From positions 124,001 through 188,000 of the forward strand of contig NZ_CAMZOF010000009.1 of NCBI RefSeq assembly GCF_947331435.1: DNA of 64,000 nucleotides, read 5' to 3'. Position numbers and translations under genes: made by a program. Under the pieces are notes generated by a model. The model was not told where the DNA came from and made no database searches. It saw nothing but the letters and a program-made list of their open reading frames with translations. Source of the stretch: Pelagibius sp. Alg239-R121 (GTDB lineage: Bacteria; Pseudomonadota; Alphaproteobacteria; Kiloniellales; Kiloniellaceae). Positions within the stretch are counted from its first letter, which is position 1. The number at the start of each line of letters is the position of its first letter. Shown here one piece after another: positions 16,156 through 24,450 of this stretch.

Positions 16156-16509
16156 ATGAATCAACCTCAGAACCTGGACGCGGTTTTTGCGGCGCTTGCG
16201 GATCCGACTCGGCGGGCGATTTTGTCGCGGCTTGCGGCGGGCGAAGCGTCGGTAAACGAACTTGCCGCGCCCTTCGAGATGAGTCAGCCGGCAGTCTCGA
16301 AACACCTGAAGGTGCTGGAGCGGGCAGGGCTGGTGGAACGGGATGTCGATAAACAGCGCCGGCCGGCAAGGCTGAAGGCGGAGCCCATGGCGGCGGCGGT
16401 ATCCTGGCTGGAAGAGTTCAAGCAGTTCTGGTCATCGAGTTTCGATCAGCTCGATGACCTGTTGGACCAATTGAAAAACGCGGAAGTAAAGGGAACCAAG
16501 AATGAGTGA
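16156..16509 (+). CDS. ArsR-family winged-helix regulator
   Basis: The 117-residue protein is a compact ArsR winged helix: DAVFAALADPTRRAILSRLAAGEASVNELAAPFEMSQPAVSKHLKVLERAGLVERDV, with the recognition helix at SQPAVSKHLKVLE. No metal-binding cysteine pair is present, so a non-metal signal is likely, as for other ArsR proteins paired with SRPBCC proteins. I choose the ATG at 16156 over that at 16138 because the upstream dyad ends exactly there. It overlaps the SRPBCC gene by 8 bp, so the two are translationally coupled. Confidence 0.9.
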   Translation: MNQPQNLDAVFAALADPTRRAILSRLAAGEASVNELAAPFEMSQPAVSKHLKVLERAGLVERDVDKQRRPARLKAEPMAAAVSWLEEFKQFWSSSFDQLDDLLDQLKNAEVKGTKNE

Positions 16510-16996
16510 GTTGCCGACCTATGTCCTGGAGAGAGAGTTTGATGCGCCCCGTGAGCTGGTGTGGAAGACCTGGACCGACCCGGAACTGCTGGCACGCTGG
16601 TACGGGCCGAATGTGGAGACGATCGTTCACCGCCTTGAGGTGAAACCCGGCGGGCTGTGGCTCAACGAAATGAATTGGGGCGACAAATCGCATTTCCAGA
16701 GAGTCGAGTACACCGAGGTGAAGCCGCCGGAACGGCTGGTCTGGCTGCACTCCAATTCGGATGCGGACTGGAACATTGTTTCCAGCCCCATGATGCCCGA
16801 CTGGCCGCGGGTGCTGCTGACGACGGTGACCTTCGAGGACGCGGACGGTAAGACCAGGATGCGCCTGACCTGGGTGCCGCACGAGGCGAACGCCGCCGAG
16901 ATTGCCTGCTTTGAAGGTGCGATTGAGGGCATGGGCAAAGGCTGGGGTGCCGGCATGGAACTGCTCGCTCAGCTTCTGGCCGAATTGCAGGCCTAG
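16502..16996 (+). CDS. SRPBCC (AHSA1-like) domain protein
   Basis: The 164-residue protein is a START-like/AHSA1 domain: VLEREFDAPRELVWKTWTDPELLARWYGP at the N-terminus and a final amphipathic helix in FEGAIEGMGKGWGAGMELLAQLLAEL. Such proteins bind hydrophobic ligands in a deep pocket. The gene is coupled to the ArsR regulator, an arrangement common in proteobacteria where the pair forms a small ligand-responsive unit. The ligand is unknown. A strong terminator follows at 17023. Confidence 0.9.
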   Translation: MSELPTYVLEREFDAPRELVWKTWTDPELLARWYGPNVETIVHRLEVKPGGLWLNEMNWGDKSHFQRVEYTEVKPPERLVWLHSNSDADWNIVSSPMMPDWPRVLLTTVTFEDADGKTRMRLTWVPHEANAAEIACFEGAIEGMGKGWGAGMELLAQLLAELQA

Positions 16997-17022
16997 GCGG
17001 TCGATCCGCTTCTTGAGTTTGG

Positions 17023-17058
17023 AACATCCTGCGCTTGTTTCGGCGCAGGATGTTTTGA
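17023..17058 (+). terminator. Strong Rho-independent terminator after the ArsR-SRPBCC operon
   Basis: A perfect 12-bp stem (AACATCCTGCGC at 17023-17034 with GCGCAGGATGTT at 17043-17054) with an 8-base loop is followed by a T-containing tail. It lies 26 bp after the SRPBCC stop. Confidence 0.85.
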
Positions 17059-17138
17059 TTCATCGCTCCACGGGCTAAAACTCCTGTATGCAAGGCAGTA
17101 CGGACTTACAGACCCGCCTGATCAGAGGTGTTCGGACT

Positions 17139-17990
17139 TCACTTGAATGCCGCCTTGATCGCGCGCTCCATTTCCGTCACCACCCTCGAAGAAGCCTTGC
17201 GCCCTTTACGGAGTGCCACGGTTGAATCAATCGATTTCGGGAAGCCTTCACGGGATAGGAGAGGCCGGCAATCATCGGGCAACATTTCTTTGGTGAGAAG
17301 TCCCACGGCCAGCCCGGCGCTTACCGCAGCTCTGAGATTGATGTTACTGTCGCTGGTGTAGGCAGTGCGGTATTGGCGGTTCATTTGCTGTAATGACTGG
17401 ATAGCCCAGTCTCTCCACCAGCAACCCTCGCCAAACAGCGCAACAGGGAGAACCTTCTGCTTGTGGGCCGAGTGATGTTTCGACGTGGCCCAAAACGTCG
17501 GATCCCGCATCAACACAGACCCCTCCTTTTTTTGAGGATTGTTGAGCACTATTGCTAAATCCAGTTTGCCTTCCTTCAGCGCCGAGCACAGCACGCCTGA
17601 ATGTGCGCAGGTAACATTGACTTCAACACGAGGATTGGTTTCAGCAAACCTTCCCAATATATCGGGCAGATGGGTAATACCGTATTCTGCGAGAAGGCCG
17701 ACGCGGACCTGGCCGTGGAGGGGTTTCTGACTGAAGTTGGCATTCGCCCGCTCTAGGTGGGCGACTATAAGCCGTGCGTCTTCCAACAACTTCTCGCCCG
17801 ATGGCGAAGGTCTTACCACTCCGCTCCCTCGCAATAGCAGCGGCTGGCCTGCCGCTTCCTCCAATCGCCTCATCTGCATGCTGACGGCCGACTGGGTTCT
17901 GCCGATCTTTTCTGCGGCTTTCGTAAAGCTTCCGGCGTCGACAATTGCAACAAAGCTTCTCAGAAGATCGCTTTCAAACTGGGCGCTCAT
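17139..17990 (-). CDS. LysR-family transcriptional regulator
   Basis: The 283-residue protein has the LysR helix-turn-helix (LLRSFVAIVDAGSFTKAAEKIGRTQSAVSMQMRRLEEAAGQPLL) and a periplasmic-binding-protein-like effector domain from about residue 90. The ATG at 17990 is chosen over an in-frame TTG at 17999. It is divergent from a TSUP permease gene 115 bp away, which is the usual arrangement of a LysR activator and its target. A perfect 12-bp palindrome overlaps its start codon. Confidence 0.92.
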   Translation of the reverse strand: MSAQFESDLLRSFVAIVDAGSFTKAAEKIGRTQSAVSMQMRRLEEAAGQPLLLRGSGVVRPSPSGEKLLEDARLIVAHLERANANFSQKPLHGQVRVGLLAEYGITHLPDILGRFAETNPRVEVNVTCAHSGVLCSALKEGKLDLAIVLNNPQKKEGSVLMRDPTFWATSKHHSAHKQKVLPVALFGEGCWWRDWAIQSLQQMNRQYRTAYTSDSNINLRAAVSAGLAVGLLTKEMLPDDCRPLLSREGFPKSIDSTVALRKGRKASSRVVTEMERAIKAAFK

Positions 17991-18000
17991 TGAATTCAAT
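17989..18000. promoter_or_regulatory. 12-bp palindrome overlapping the LysR start codon
   Basis: ATTGAATTCAAT is self-complementary and includes part of the start codon of the LysR gene. LysR proteins often bind their own promoter, and a site here would give autorepression. The palindrome could also be coincidental, since it contains a GAATTC core. Confidence 0.35.
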
Positions 18001-18105
18001 CACATCAATTAAGTTTATGATCTGACAAATTCTATTCGTTGGATTGATGAGTTTCAATCACGGATACTGGCCTGAAGCGGTCGTCAACAGAAGGCCAGAA
18101 GGCAA

Positions 18106-18867
18106 ATGCTCGCAGATATTTTCCTGAATTTAGGATTGGAGCCCGGAACGCTCGTGTTCTGTCTGCTTGTCGTGTTCGCAGGCGCATACCTGAAGGGTTA
18201 CACGGGTTTCGGGGCCTCCATGTTCTGGGTCACGAGTTTGTCTCTGGTTCTGCCGCCCCTCGAAGTCGTGCCGATGGTTCTGATATTCGAGGTGGTCACA
18301 AGCATCGTCATGTTGCCGCAAATCTGGAAGGACATTCGTTGGAATTCCATCCTCGCGCTTTTGATCGGAACCTGGATCGCGACACCGATAGGCATCTACG
18401 GTCTCGCAAACCTACCTGCTGATCCGATAAGGATCGGTCTTGCAATCATTGTCTTCATCGCGGCCATTCTCATTTTGCGTGGCTTTGCTTTGAAGCGGGA
18501 ACCAGGTCAGATGGCGACGGCTGGAGTGGGACTCATGGCGGGTGTTTTGAATGGCAGCATGGGGATTGTCGGGCCCCCGGTGATCTTATTTTACTTTTCA
18601 TCACCCGTCGGGATCGTCGCCGGCCGAGCCTCAATCGTTGCCTTTTTTATCGGCACGGACACGGTTGGTTCGGCGATGTTCGCGAGCCAGGGGCTTATCG
18701 GCGAGACGGTTCTGTTGCGGACGGCTTTTTTTCTACTGGCTCTCGTTGCAGGCGTTGTGCTGGGGAATCACGGCTTCCTTAGAACAAATGTCGAAACATT
18801 CAAAAGAACGGCTCTTTTTGTTCTGATGGCTCTCTCCACGGCACTTGCGATCCGTGCAGTGAATTAG
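18106..18867 (+). CDS. TSUP (TauE/SafE) family permease
   Basis: The 253-residue protein has 8 or so membrane segments and the TSUP signatures GAYLKGYTGFGASMFWV near residue 25 and GVLNGSMGIVGPPVILFYFSSPVG near 145. TSUP proteins are predicted exporters or importers of sulfur-containing or other organic anions. Its divergent LysR neighbour probably controls it. The stop lies 6 bp from the convergent LysE gene. Substrate unknown. Confidence 0.9.
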   Translation: MLADIFLNLGLEPGTLVFCLLVVFAGAYLKGYTGFGASMFWVTSLSLVLPPLEVVPMVLIFEVVTSIVMLPQIWKDIRWNSILALLIGTWIATPIGIYGLANLPADPIRIGLAIIVFIAAILILRGFALKREPGQMATAGVGLMAGVLNGSMGIVGPPVILFYFSSPVGIVAGRASIVAFFIGTDTVGSAMFASQGLIGETVLLRTAFFLLALVAGVVLGNHGFLRTNVETFKRTALFVLMALSTALAIRAVN

Positions 18868-18873
18868 GGCAGG

Positions 18874-19494
18874 CTATCTGTTTGCTGCCGCCAAGAGACC
18901 GCCGATGCCGACAAAGGACGCACCGGTAATACGATTGAACCAGCGACCGACGGCGTTCTTGCCGAGCCAGGGCGCGAGCCTGCTGGCCGAACCGGCCAAT
19001 CCCAGTTCCAGAAGGAATTCGATGCTGACGAAGGTGCTGGCGAGAACCGCAAACTGGATCAGCTGCGAGCTTGCAGGGTCGATGAACTGCGGCAGGAAGG
19101 CGGCGAAGAAAACGATGCCCTTGGGGTTGGAGGCAGCCGCCATGAAGCCTTGGAAAAAGAGCTTACGCCGCTTCGCTGTCCCGACCTGATTCTTCCTCTG
19201 CACCGACAAAGGCGGAGAACGCCAAGTAACGATACCGAGATAGATCAGATAGCCTGCGCCAATCCATTTCACGATGGCGAAGGCGAGGGCAGAGGTCGAA
19301 AGCAGAGCACCGAGACCTGCCATGCAGATGGCAATGACGAGTGTGAAACCTGCCGCGCCGCCGAGGCTAGTGAAGAGCGATTTCTGAACTCCGTGCGAGG
19401 CGCCGTGGGTCAGTGCGAGGAGCGTGTTTGGCCCGGGTGTAAAACACAGGGCCGCGGAGGCTAGCAGATAGATAATCCAGATATCAAAATCCAT
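18874..19494 (-). CDS. LysE/RhtB-family amino acid exporter
   Basis: From the ATG at 19494 (MDFDIWIIYLLAS) the protein has 206 residues and six membrane segments. The LysE motif CFTPGPNTLLALTHGASHG sits near residue 15-33, and WIGAGYLIYLGIVTWRS and FFQGFMAAASNPKGIVFFAAFLPQF are the next conserved blocks. It exports an amino acid or homoserine lactone-type compound across the inner membrane. An alternative ATG at 19509 would add 5 residues. Confidence 0.92.
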   Translation of the reverse strand: MDFDIWIIYLLASAALCFTPGPNTLLALTHGASHGVQKSLFTSLGGAAGFTLVIAICMAGLGALLSTSALAFAIVKWIGAGYLIYLGIVTWRSPPLSVQRKNQVGTAKRRKLFFQGFMAAASNPKGIVFFAAFLPQFIDPASSQLIQFAVLASTFVSIEFLLELGLAGSASRLAPWLGKNAVGRWFNRITGASFVGIGGLLAAANR

Positions 19495-19595
19495 GGCGGC
19501 GGAGTCCATTTATCAAAACATCGCGGCAGGGCAGGTTCTGCCCGCTGGAACTTAAGAGGTTAAGCGCCGTTCTCGTCAAGCGCCGATCGCAGAAG

Positions 19596-20345
19596 CTACT
19601 TGCGATTTCGTTTACGCGCGACTTTTGGTTTTTCGCGGATGCGCAGGGGGCCGTTGTCCTGATGGTCGATCTCGAAGGCCTTGGTGTTGCGGACCAGGTC
19701 GCTCAATTTACGGGAGCCGTAGGTCCGGGGGTCGAAATCCGATGCCATGTTCGCAAGCTGAGTGCCGACGGCGCCCAGGCGCACCCAGCCGTCCTCAGTC
19801 TCCATTTGCGCCATGACTTTCTTGAGAATGGGCGTTGCCGCGCTGGGCGGCTGAAGCGACTTGATTTCCGAGGCTTCGTCGCCGGTATCGGCCGTTGCGG
19901 ATGGCAAAAGGTTCTCTGTGTAGACGAAGCGGCGGCAGGCCTGCCGGAAACTCTCGGGCGTTTTCTGCTCGCCGAAACCGAAGACATCCACTCCCTGTTC
20001 GCGGATGCGCGCGGCAAGACGGGTGAAGTCGCTGTCGGACGACACAAGACAAAATCCATCGAAGCGCCCGCTGTGGAGCAGGTCCATCGCGTCGATCACC
20101 AGTGTGATGTCGGAGGCGTTTTTCCCCGTGGTGTAGGCGAACTGCTGCTGGGGAATGATCGCATGCTTGGCGAGAATGTCGGCCCAGGATTTCGAGCGGG
20201 CGCTGGAAAAATCGCCATAAATACGCCGCACGCTAGCCTCGCCGATCTTCGCTATTTCCTCAAAGAGGCCGTCGGCGATTTTTGCGGACGCATTGTCGGC
20301 GTCGATCAGGACGGCAAGACGGGGAGAACGCGCTTCGGAAGGCAT
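19596..20345 (-). CDS. NYN-domain (LabA-like) protein with C-terminal OST-HTH/LOTUS domain
   Basis: I start the protein at the ATG at 20345 (MPSEARSPRLAVLIDADNAS), giving 249 residues; the long upstream frame is Arg/Cys-rich and unlikely. Residues 8-150 form a NYN/PIN-like nuclease fold with acidic positions in LIDADN, TLVIDAMDLL and LVSSDSDFTRLAARIREQGVDVFGFG. A linker of about 30 residues leads to a LOTUS domain (KKVMAQMETEDGWVRLGAVGTQLANM, then FDPRTYGSRKLSDLVRN) and a basic tail. This architecture predicts an RNA-binding nuclease or RNA regulator. It is a lone gene. Confidence 0.9.
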   Translation of the reverse strand: MPSEARSPRLAVLIDADNASAKIADGLFEEIAKIGEASVRRIYGDFSSARSKSWADILAKHAIIPQQQFAYTTGKNASDITLVIDAMDLLHSGRFDGFCLVSSDSDFTRLAARIREQGVDVFGFGEQKTPESFRQACRRFVYTENLLPSATADTGDEASEIKSLQPPSAATPILKKVMAQMETEDGWVRLGAVGTQLANMASDFDPRTYGSRKLSDLVRNTKAFEIDHQDNGPLRIREKPKVARKRNRK

Positions 20346-20674
20346 GGATATTCGCTTCTGGCTGAGACTTGAACAGCTGTAGACACTGTAGCAGCAATGC
20401 GTCGAAGCAAAGCTAAATTTGCTCGCGAGCGCTGGGGCCGTCCTACCGAGGAGGCATGTCCGTGCCGATCCTCCTGCTCGCGCAACAGTCCGTCCCCGTG
20501 TGAAATGCGGCACTGCCGTAACACCGCACCCCCTAGGTGCGGCCGAAAGGACCCGAGGGTAGCGGCCACGCCTTGGACACACGGCACCTGCTGACGCTGC
20601 TCTGCAACCATTGCTTCAGGGGTGAGACTGCGGTCCAATACGCCAGAGCATCAACTGCAATCAGCAAACGAGCT
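20346..20674. other. Divergent promoter region with a GC-rich hairpin
   Basis: The 329 bp separate the NYN gene and a LysR gene. A 7-bp perfect stem (CCGCACC at 20524-20530, GGTGCGG at 20536-20542) is visible, with no T-run on either side. No gene is supported; a longer in-frame extension of the LysR frame to 20537 has no family resemblance. Confidence 0.45.
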
Positions 20675-21535
20675 ATGAACCAGCAATTGCTATCGACTTT
20701 TCTGGATGTTCTGGAGACACGTAACTTTAATCGCAGTGCAGAAAGGCTGGATGTTACCCAGTCGACTGTGAGTGCGCGCATCCGCCAGTTGGAAGATGAG
20801 CTTGGCGTCAGGTTATTCGAGCGGGGACGCGGTGGGGCCGAAGCCACCAAAGCGGGGCGGCGGTTTGAAGTCCATTGCAGGTCGCTTATGGCGCTTTGGG
20901 GGCACACTAAACGTGATGTTCGAGCGCGCCAGACTGCACGCCCAAATTCGCTGCACATAACAGGACAATACAATCTGATTAGAACCTACCTCCTGGATTG
21001 GGTCGACCAGCTACGCACTCATAACTCCGACTGGGCGATGCAGTTGGAAGTCAACTTTTCCGAACAGATCCAACGAGACGTTCTGGACGGAGAGACCGAT
21101 ATCGGGATCGTTTTCACACCGCAACAAACACCGGATCTTCAAATCACTGAAATCGGCGTCGAACACTACTGGATGCTGTCAACAAAAGCCGCCACAATGG
21201 AAGAAGTTGACCTCGAGAGTTACATCAAGATCAGCTACACACCGCATTTCGAAAGATGCCATCAGGATCAGCTTTCTCATCTTGCTAATCCTTCCTTGAT
21301 TGCCGGTTGCGACGATGTTGCCGTTGAGTTTCTGAAACGCTTGGGTGGGACCCTTTATTTGCCCAAGCATGTTGCGCAAGAGGTCCTGGAGACAATTCCG
21401 GGTTTGAAACTGGTCCGGGGTGCGCCGGTCATCACACAATCCATCTATTCGCTTGTCCATATCCGCCGGCGGAACGATCCCCAGATCGTCAGGGCCCTGA
21501 GCATTCTGCCCGCAATTTCTGCTTCTCAAGATTAA
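20675..21535 (+). CDS. LysR-family transcriptional regulator
   Basis: Starting at the ATG at 20675 (MNQQLLSTFLDVLETRNFNRSAERLDVTQSTVSARIRQLEDELGVRLFERG), this 286-residue protein has a canonical LysR DNA-binding domain. The effector half is divergent from the closest families I know, with a short second lobe (PHFERCHQDQLSHLANPSLIAGCDD). The secreted beta-propeller gene begins 224 bp downstream on the same strand and may be a target, but this is only suggested by position. Confidence 0.9.
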   Translation: MNQQLLSTFLDVLETRNFNRSAERLDVTQSTVSARIRQLEDELGVRLFERGRGGAEATKAGRRFEVHCRSLMALWGHTKRDVRARQTARPNSLHITGQYNLIRTYLLDWVDQLRTHNSDWAMQLEVNFSEQIQRDVLDGETDIGIVFTPQQTPDLQITEIGVEHYWMLSTKAATMEEVDLESYIKISYTPHFERCHQDQLSHLANPSLIAGCDDVAVEFLKRLGGTLYLPKHVAQEVLETIPGLKLVRGAPVITQSIYSLVHIRRRNDPQIVRALSILPAISASQD

Positions 21536-21758
21536 TCGATTTTTCCGATCGATAAGTCATTTTCGCTGAGTGGTTCTGTCAGGCGTCCGTCACTAGGTTT
21601 GGTTTCAAGAGCTCGCTTCTTCTTGATTGAACCCGGACGTGCGTAACGCGTGGTCGCTGGCCATTGATCAAAGAAGGGCGCCCGTGATGGCAGTTGAAGC
21701 CTGCGCGGAGAGCATTTTCTGAGCCATGCCCCATCGAACGAACCAAAGGATTTTTCAC

Positions 21759-22628
21759 ATGAAGCGAATGCTGGCACAACGACCGCTCATCTGGGCAACC
21801 GCCGTCGCGATTTCTCTGCTTTCGGCCTCCGTCCAAGCTGGAGACAAGCTCAAGAATTCTGTTTCCACTGGCTTTAAAAACGCCGAGGCCCTTGCCGTCG
21901 ATCCAGCCACGGGGATCCTCTATATTTCTGTTGTAGGAGACTTGAACGGTGACGATGGCGACGGCTTCATCGCCAAGACGGGATTGAACAAACTGGACCC
22001 GGTGATTTTCATCGATGGCCTGAACGGCCCCAAAGGCTCTCAGATCGTGAACGGTCAGATGTATGTCGTCGAAGCAAACGCTATTCTGATCATCGATCTT
22101 GAAACAATGGCGGCCAGAACAATTGAATTGCCGGAGGCCGGGTTCCTGTTGGATCTCGCGGTGAATGATGGTGGGGAAATTTTCGTGACCGACCCGCCGA
22201 ACAACGCCGTTTACAAGATTTCCAAAAGCGGGACAGAAACTTTCATTCAGGATGCACAGCTCGCCTATCCTAACGGCATCAAAGTCATGGCAAACGGCGA
22301 TCTTCTTGTGGCTTCCTGGGGAGTCGTCAGCGACGAAAGTACCTGGGCGACATCTGAATCCGGCCGCATTGTCCGCATCAGTACCGATGGCAAGATCGTC
22401 TTGCGGACTGAACCGCTTGCAAATCTCGATGGCATCGAGTTGTCGAACGGCCAGTACATTGCCGCAGGATTCAACGATGGCGTGCTTTACAGCTTCGATC
22501 CCCACACCGGCAAAGTCAGCAATGTTGGTAAGATAAGCGAGGGCCTCGCTGACATCGCATTCTATGGTAAGCGGATGTACAGCATCAATTTCAACAGCTC
22601 GGAACTGGCGGTGCAGCAAATTCGGTAG
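21759..22628 (+). CDS. Secreted SMP-30/gluconolactonase-like beta-propeller protein
   Basis: The ATG at 21759 follows AAAGGA with 8-base spacing and opens a signal peptide (MKRMLAQRPLIWATAVAISLLSASVQA, cleaved before GDKLK). The 289-residue protein repeats the blade pattern GxIYVxxxGDLNGDDGDGFIAK, LDLAVNDGGEIFVTDPPNNAVYKI, YPNGIKVMANGDLLVASWG and LDGIELSNGQYIAAGF, which resembles SMP-30/NHL-type six-bladed propellers. Whether it is a lactonase or a binding protein is open, because metal ligands of true SMP-30 enzymes are not all evident. It acts in the periplasm. Confidence 0.75.
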   Translation: MKRMLAQRPLIWATAVAISLLSASVQAGDKLKNSVSTGFKNAEALAVDPATGILYISVVGDLNGDDGDGFIAKTGLNKLDPVIFIDGLNGPKGSQIVNGQMYVVEANAILIIDLETMAARTIELPEAGFLLDLAVNDGGEIFVTDPPNNAVYKISKSGTETFIQDAQLAYPNGIKVMANGDLLVASWGVVSDESTWATSESGRIVRISTDGKIVLRTEPLANLDGIELSNGQYIAAGFNDGVLYSFDPHTGKVSNVGKISEGLADIAFYGKRMYSINFNSSELAVQQIR

Positions 22629-22723
22629 GGTGGCACTCACATTTGAGTCAAAGAAGCATGTCCGGTCCTGCCGTCTCGTCGAATGAACCAGGTAGACTCT
22701 ACGTTCCCTGCGGGCCGTTCCGC

Positions 22724-24124
22724 TCAAGCAATCGCGCGCTCCCTCGGAAAGCGCAAAATCGCCGTAGTTCCAGTACCCAACTTGCTTTCGATCTCGATTC
22801 GCCCGCCGTGCAACTCGATGAGCGCTTTTACGATGGAGAGCCCCAAGCCTGTGCCCGGGTGGGTTTTGGCTGGATGCCTGTCTGCTTGTGAGGCTTCGAT
22901 CTGGGCGAAGGGTTCGAAGACCCGTTCAAGGCTCTCGGGGGCAATGCCGATGCCGGTGTCGGTAACCTTGATGCCGAGGCCGTCATTGCCGAAGCAGGTG
23001 TCGACACTGACTTTGCCGCCATCAGGGGTAAATTTGACTGCATTGGAGAGCAGGTTCAGCAGCATTTGACGGGTAGAGCGGGGGTCGGCACGCAGGTGAG
23101 GCAGATCTTGGGAGACCGAGGCTGTGAGGCCAACGCGCTTCTTCAAAGCGTCCGGTGCGACCAGACGCAGGACTTGGGTGACGACCTCGGGTAGGGCGAC
23201 AGTCGTTTCCGACAGTTCGTACTGTCCTGCCTCGATCTTTGAGAGGTCCAGCAGGTCGTTGATCAGATCAAGCAGATGCGCGCCGCTCTGATGGATGTCC
23301 TGAGCGTAGACCTTGTAGGCATCGATTTCGATCGGACCCAGGATCTCGTTCTCGATGATCTCGGAAAACCCCAGGATGGCATTGAGTGGTGTACGCAGAT
23401 CATGGCTCATGCGGGCGAGGAACTCGGATTTGCTCTTATTGGCATCTTCCGCCTGCTTCTTGGCGACCTGCAGGGATTCTTCCGCCGCTTTGCGGGCGGT
23501 AAAGTCCTCAACCGTTTGAATAACCCGACCCCAGTCGTGCTCGCGGCCGCGGGCGATGGAGGTAGTGGTGCGGATATAGATCACCGAGCCGTCCAGCGCC
23601 GTATCGGGGCCCTCCATCTCGACCCGGGTCTCGCCCTCGCTGAATCGCTGCACCAACTCGACGAAGATGTCAGAAAGACCGGTTTCCGGGTTGTAGGTGG
23701 TCAAATCCGGGGGCTCGTTGAAGGCTTCCAGCAGTACCGCCTTGCTGGCGGCCTTATAGGTCCTGACAGCGGCCGCATTGGCATCCAGGATCTTTACTGC
23801 GGGTGCGAGTTCGGCAAGCAGCTCTGGGTGTTTCCGTACGTATTGACGGATGTCCTGCACGCCCGATGCGCGCAGGCTGTCGGCGATCTTTTTTGCTGCC
23901 GACCAATCCTCGTCGGTCATGGGTATGGGGGAATTTTCGAAGCGGTCGTCACTAAGAAGCCCGGCACTGCCCGAAACTGCCTGGTTCGGGGCAGTTTCTC
24001 CCGTTAAGCCCGGTTGGCTTTCCAATTCCGCAAGCCAGCCGGCGTTCTCTTGCTCGAGTTCGCTCAATCGCCGGCGTAAGCGTCGAATTTCTTCAAGTAT
24101 CTCCGGCTTATTTCGGAGATTCAT
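22724..24124 (-). CDS. Cytosolic PAS sensor histidine kinase
   Basis: The 466-residue kinase has a short N-terminal coiled coil (residues 5-35), a PAS-like region about 65-210, and a HisKA domain with the phospho-acceptor His241 in FLARMSHDLRTPLNAILGF. The ATPase domain shows the N box (LLNLLSNAVKFTPDGGKV), DTGIGIAPE and GTGLGLSIVKALIELHGG. No membrane segment is present, so it senses an intracellular signal. No response regulator is adjacent: an orphan kinase. Its stop is 95 bp from the convergent propeller gene. Confidence 0.93.
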   Translation of the reverse strand: MNLRNKPEILEEIRRLRRRLSELEQENAGWLAELESQPGLTGETAPNQAVSGSAGLLSDDRFENSPIPMTDEDWSAAKKIADSLRASGVQDIRQYVRKHPELLAELAPAVKILDANAAAVRTYKAASKAVLLEAFNEPPDLTTYNPETGLSDIFVELVQRFSEGETRVEMEGPDTALDGSVIYIRTTTSIARGREHDWGRVIQTVEDFTARKAAEESLQVAKKQAEDANKSKSEFLARMSHDLRTPLNAILGFSEIIENEILGPIEIDAYKVYAQDIHQSGAHLLDLINDLLDLSKIEAGQYELSETTVALPEVVTQVLRLVAPDALKKRVGLTASVSQDLPHLRADPRSTRQMLLNLLSNAVKFTPDGGKVSVDTCFGNDGLGIKVTDTGIGIAPESLERVFEPFAQIEASQADRHPAKTHPGTGLGLSIVKALIELHGGRIEIESKLGTGTTAILRFPRERAIA

Positions 24125-24450
24125 AAGTTTTATCTTTACACAAATAGTTTCGCCAACTTGATGCTAGCACTGAAATTTTGGTTTCAAAACGGCTTTTAGC
24201 TGTAACGTTTCAGACTTTCGAAGTAACCAACAACCCTTGGTTTCGATTTATTGGTGCTTGCTTTGAATAGGTGTGGAAAAAGACCTTGAGACGCCGTGTT
24301 TAAACAGGAAATTCGGCACCAGGGCCATGAGACGAAGAGTCGCGGGAAAACTGTGTTAAAGACGGCTTCGATAGGGCCAGGGTCGGAGAAAGTTGACGCT
24401 CCGGCGCCCATGTGGTGAATAGCGCGGGCATTCAATCCATGGAAAGTTCA
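24125..24450. other. Upstream region of the citramalate synthase operon
   Basis: About 326 bp between a divergent sensor kinase and cimA. I see no gene, no clear attenuator and no convincing promoter. An in-frame extension of cimA to 24412 exists but has no ribosome site. Confidence 0.4.

Noticed and set aside
20524-20542. GC-rich hairpin as a terminator
   Set aside because: The stem is perfect, but no T-run follows on either strand and it lies in a divergent promoter region.
21579-22727. 382-codon minus-strand open frame opposite the beta-propeller gene
   Set aside because: It is wholly antisense to a plus-strand gene with a signal peptide, good ribosome site and propeller repeats; its own translation shows no family pattern.
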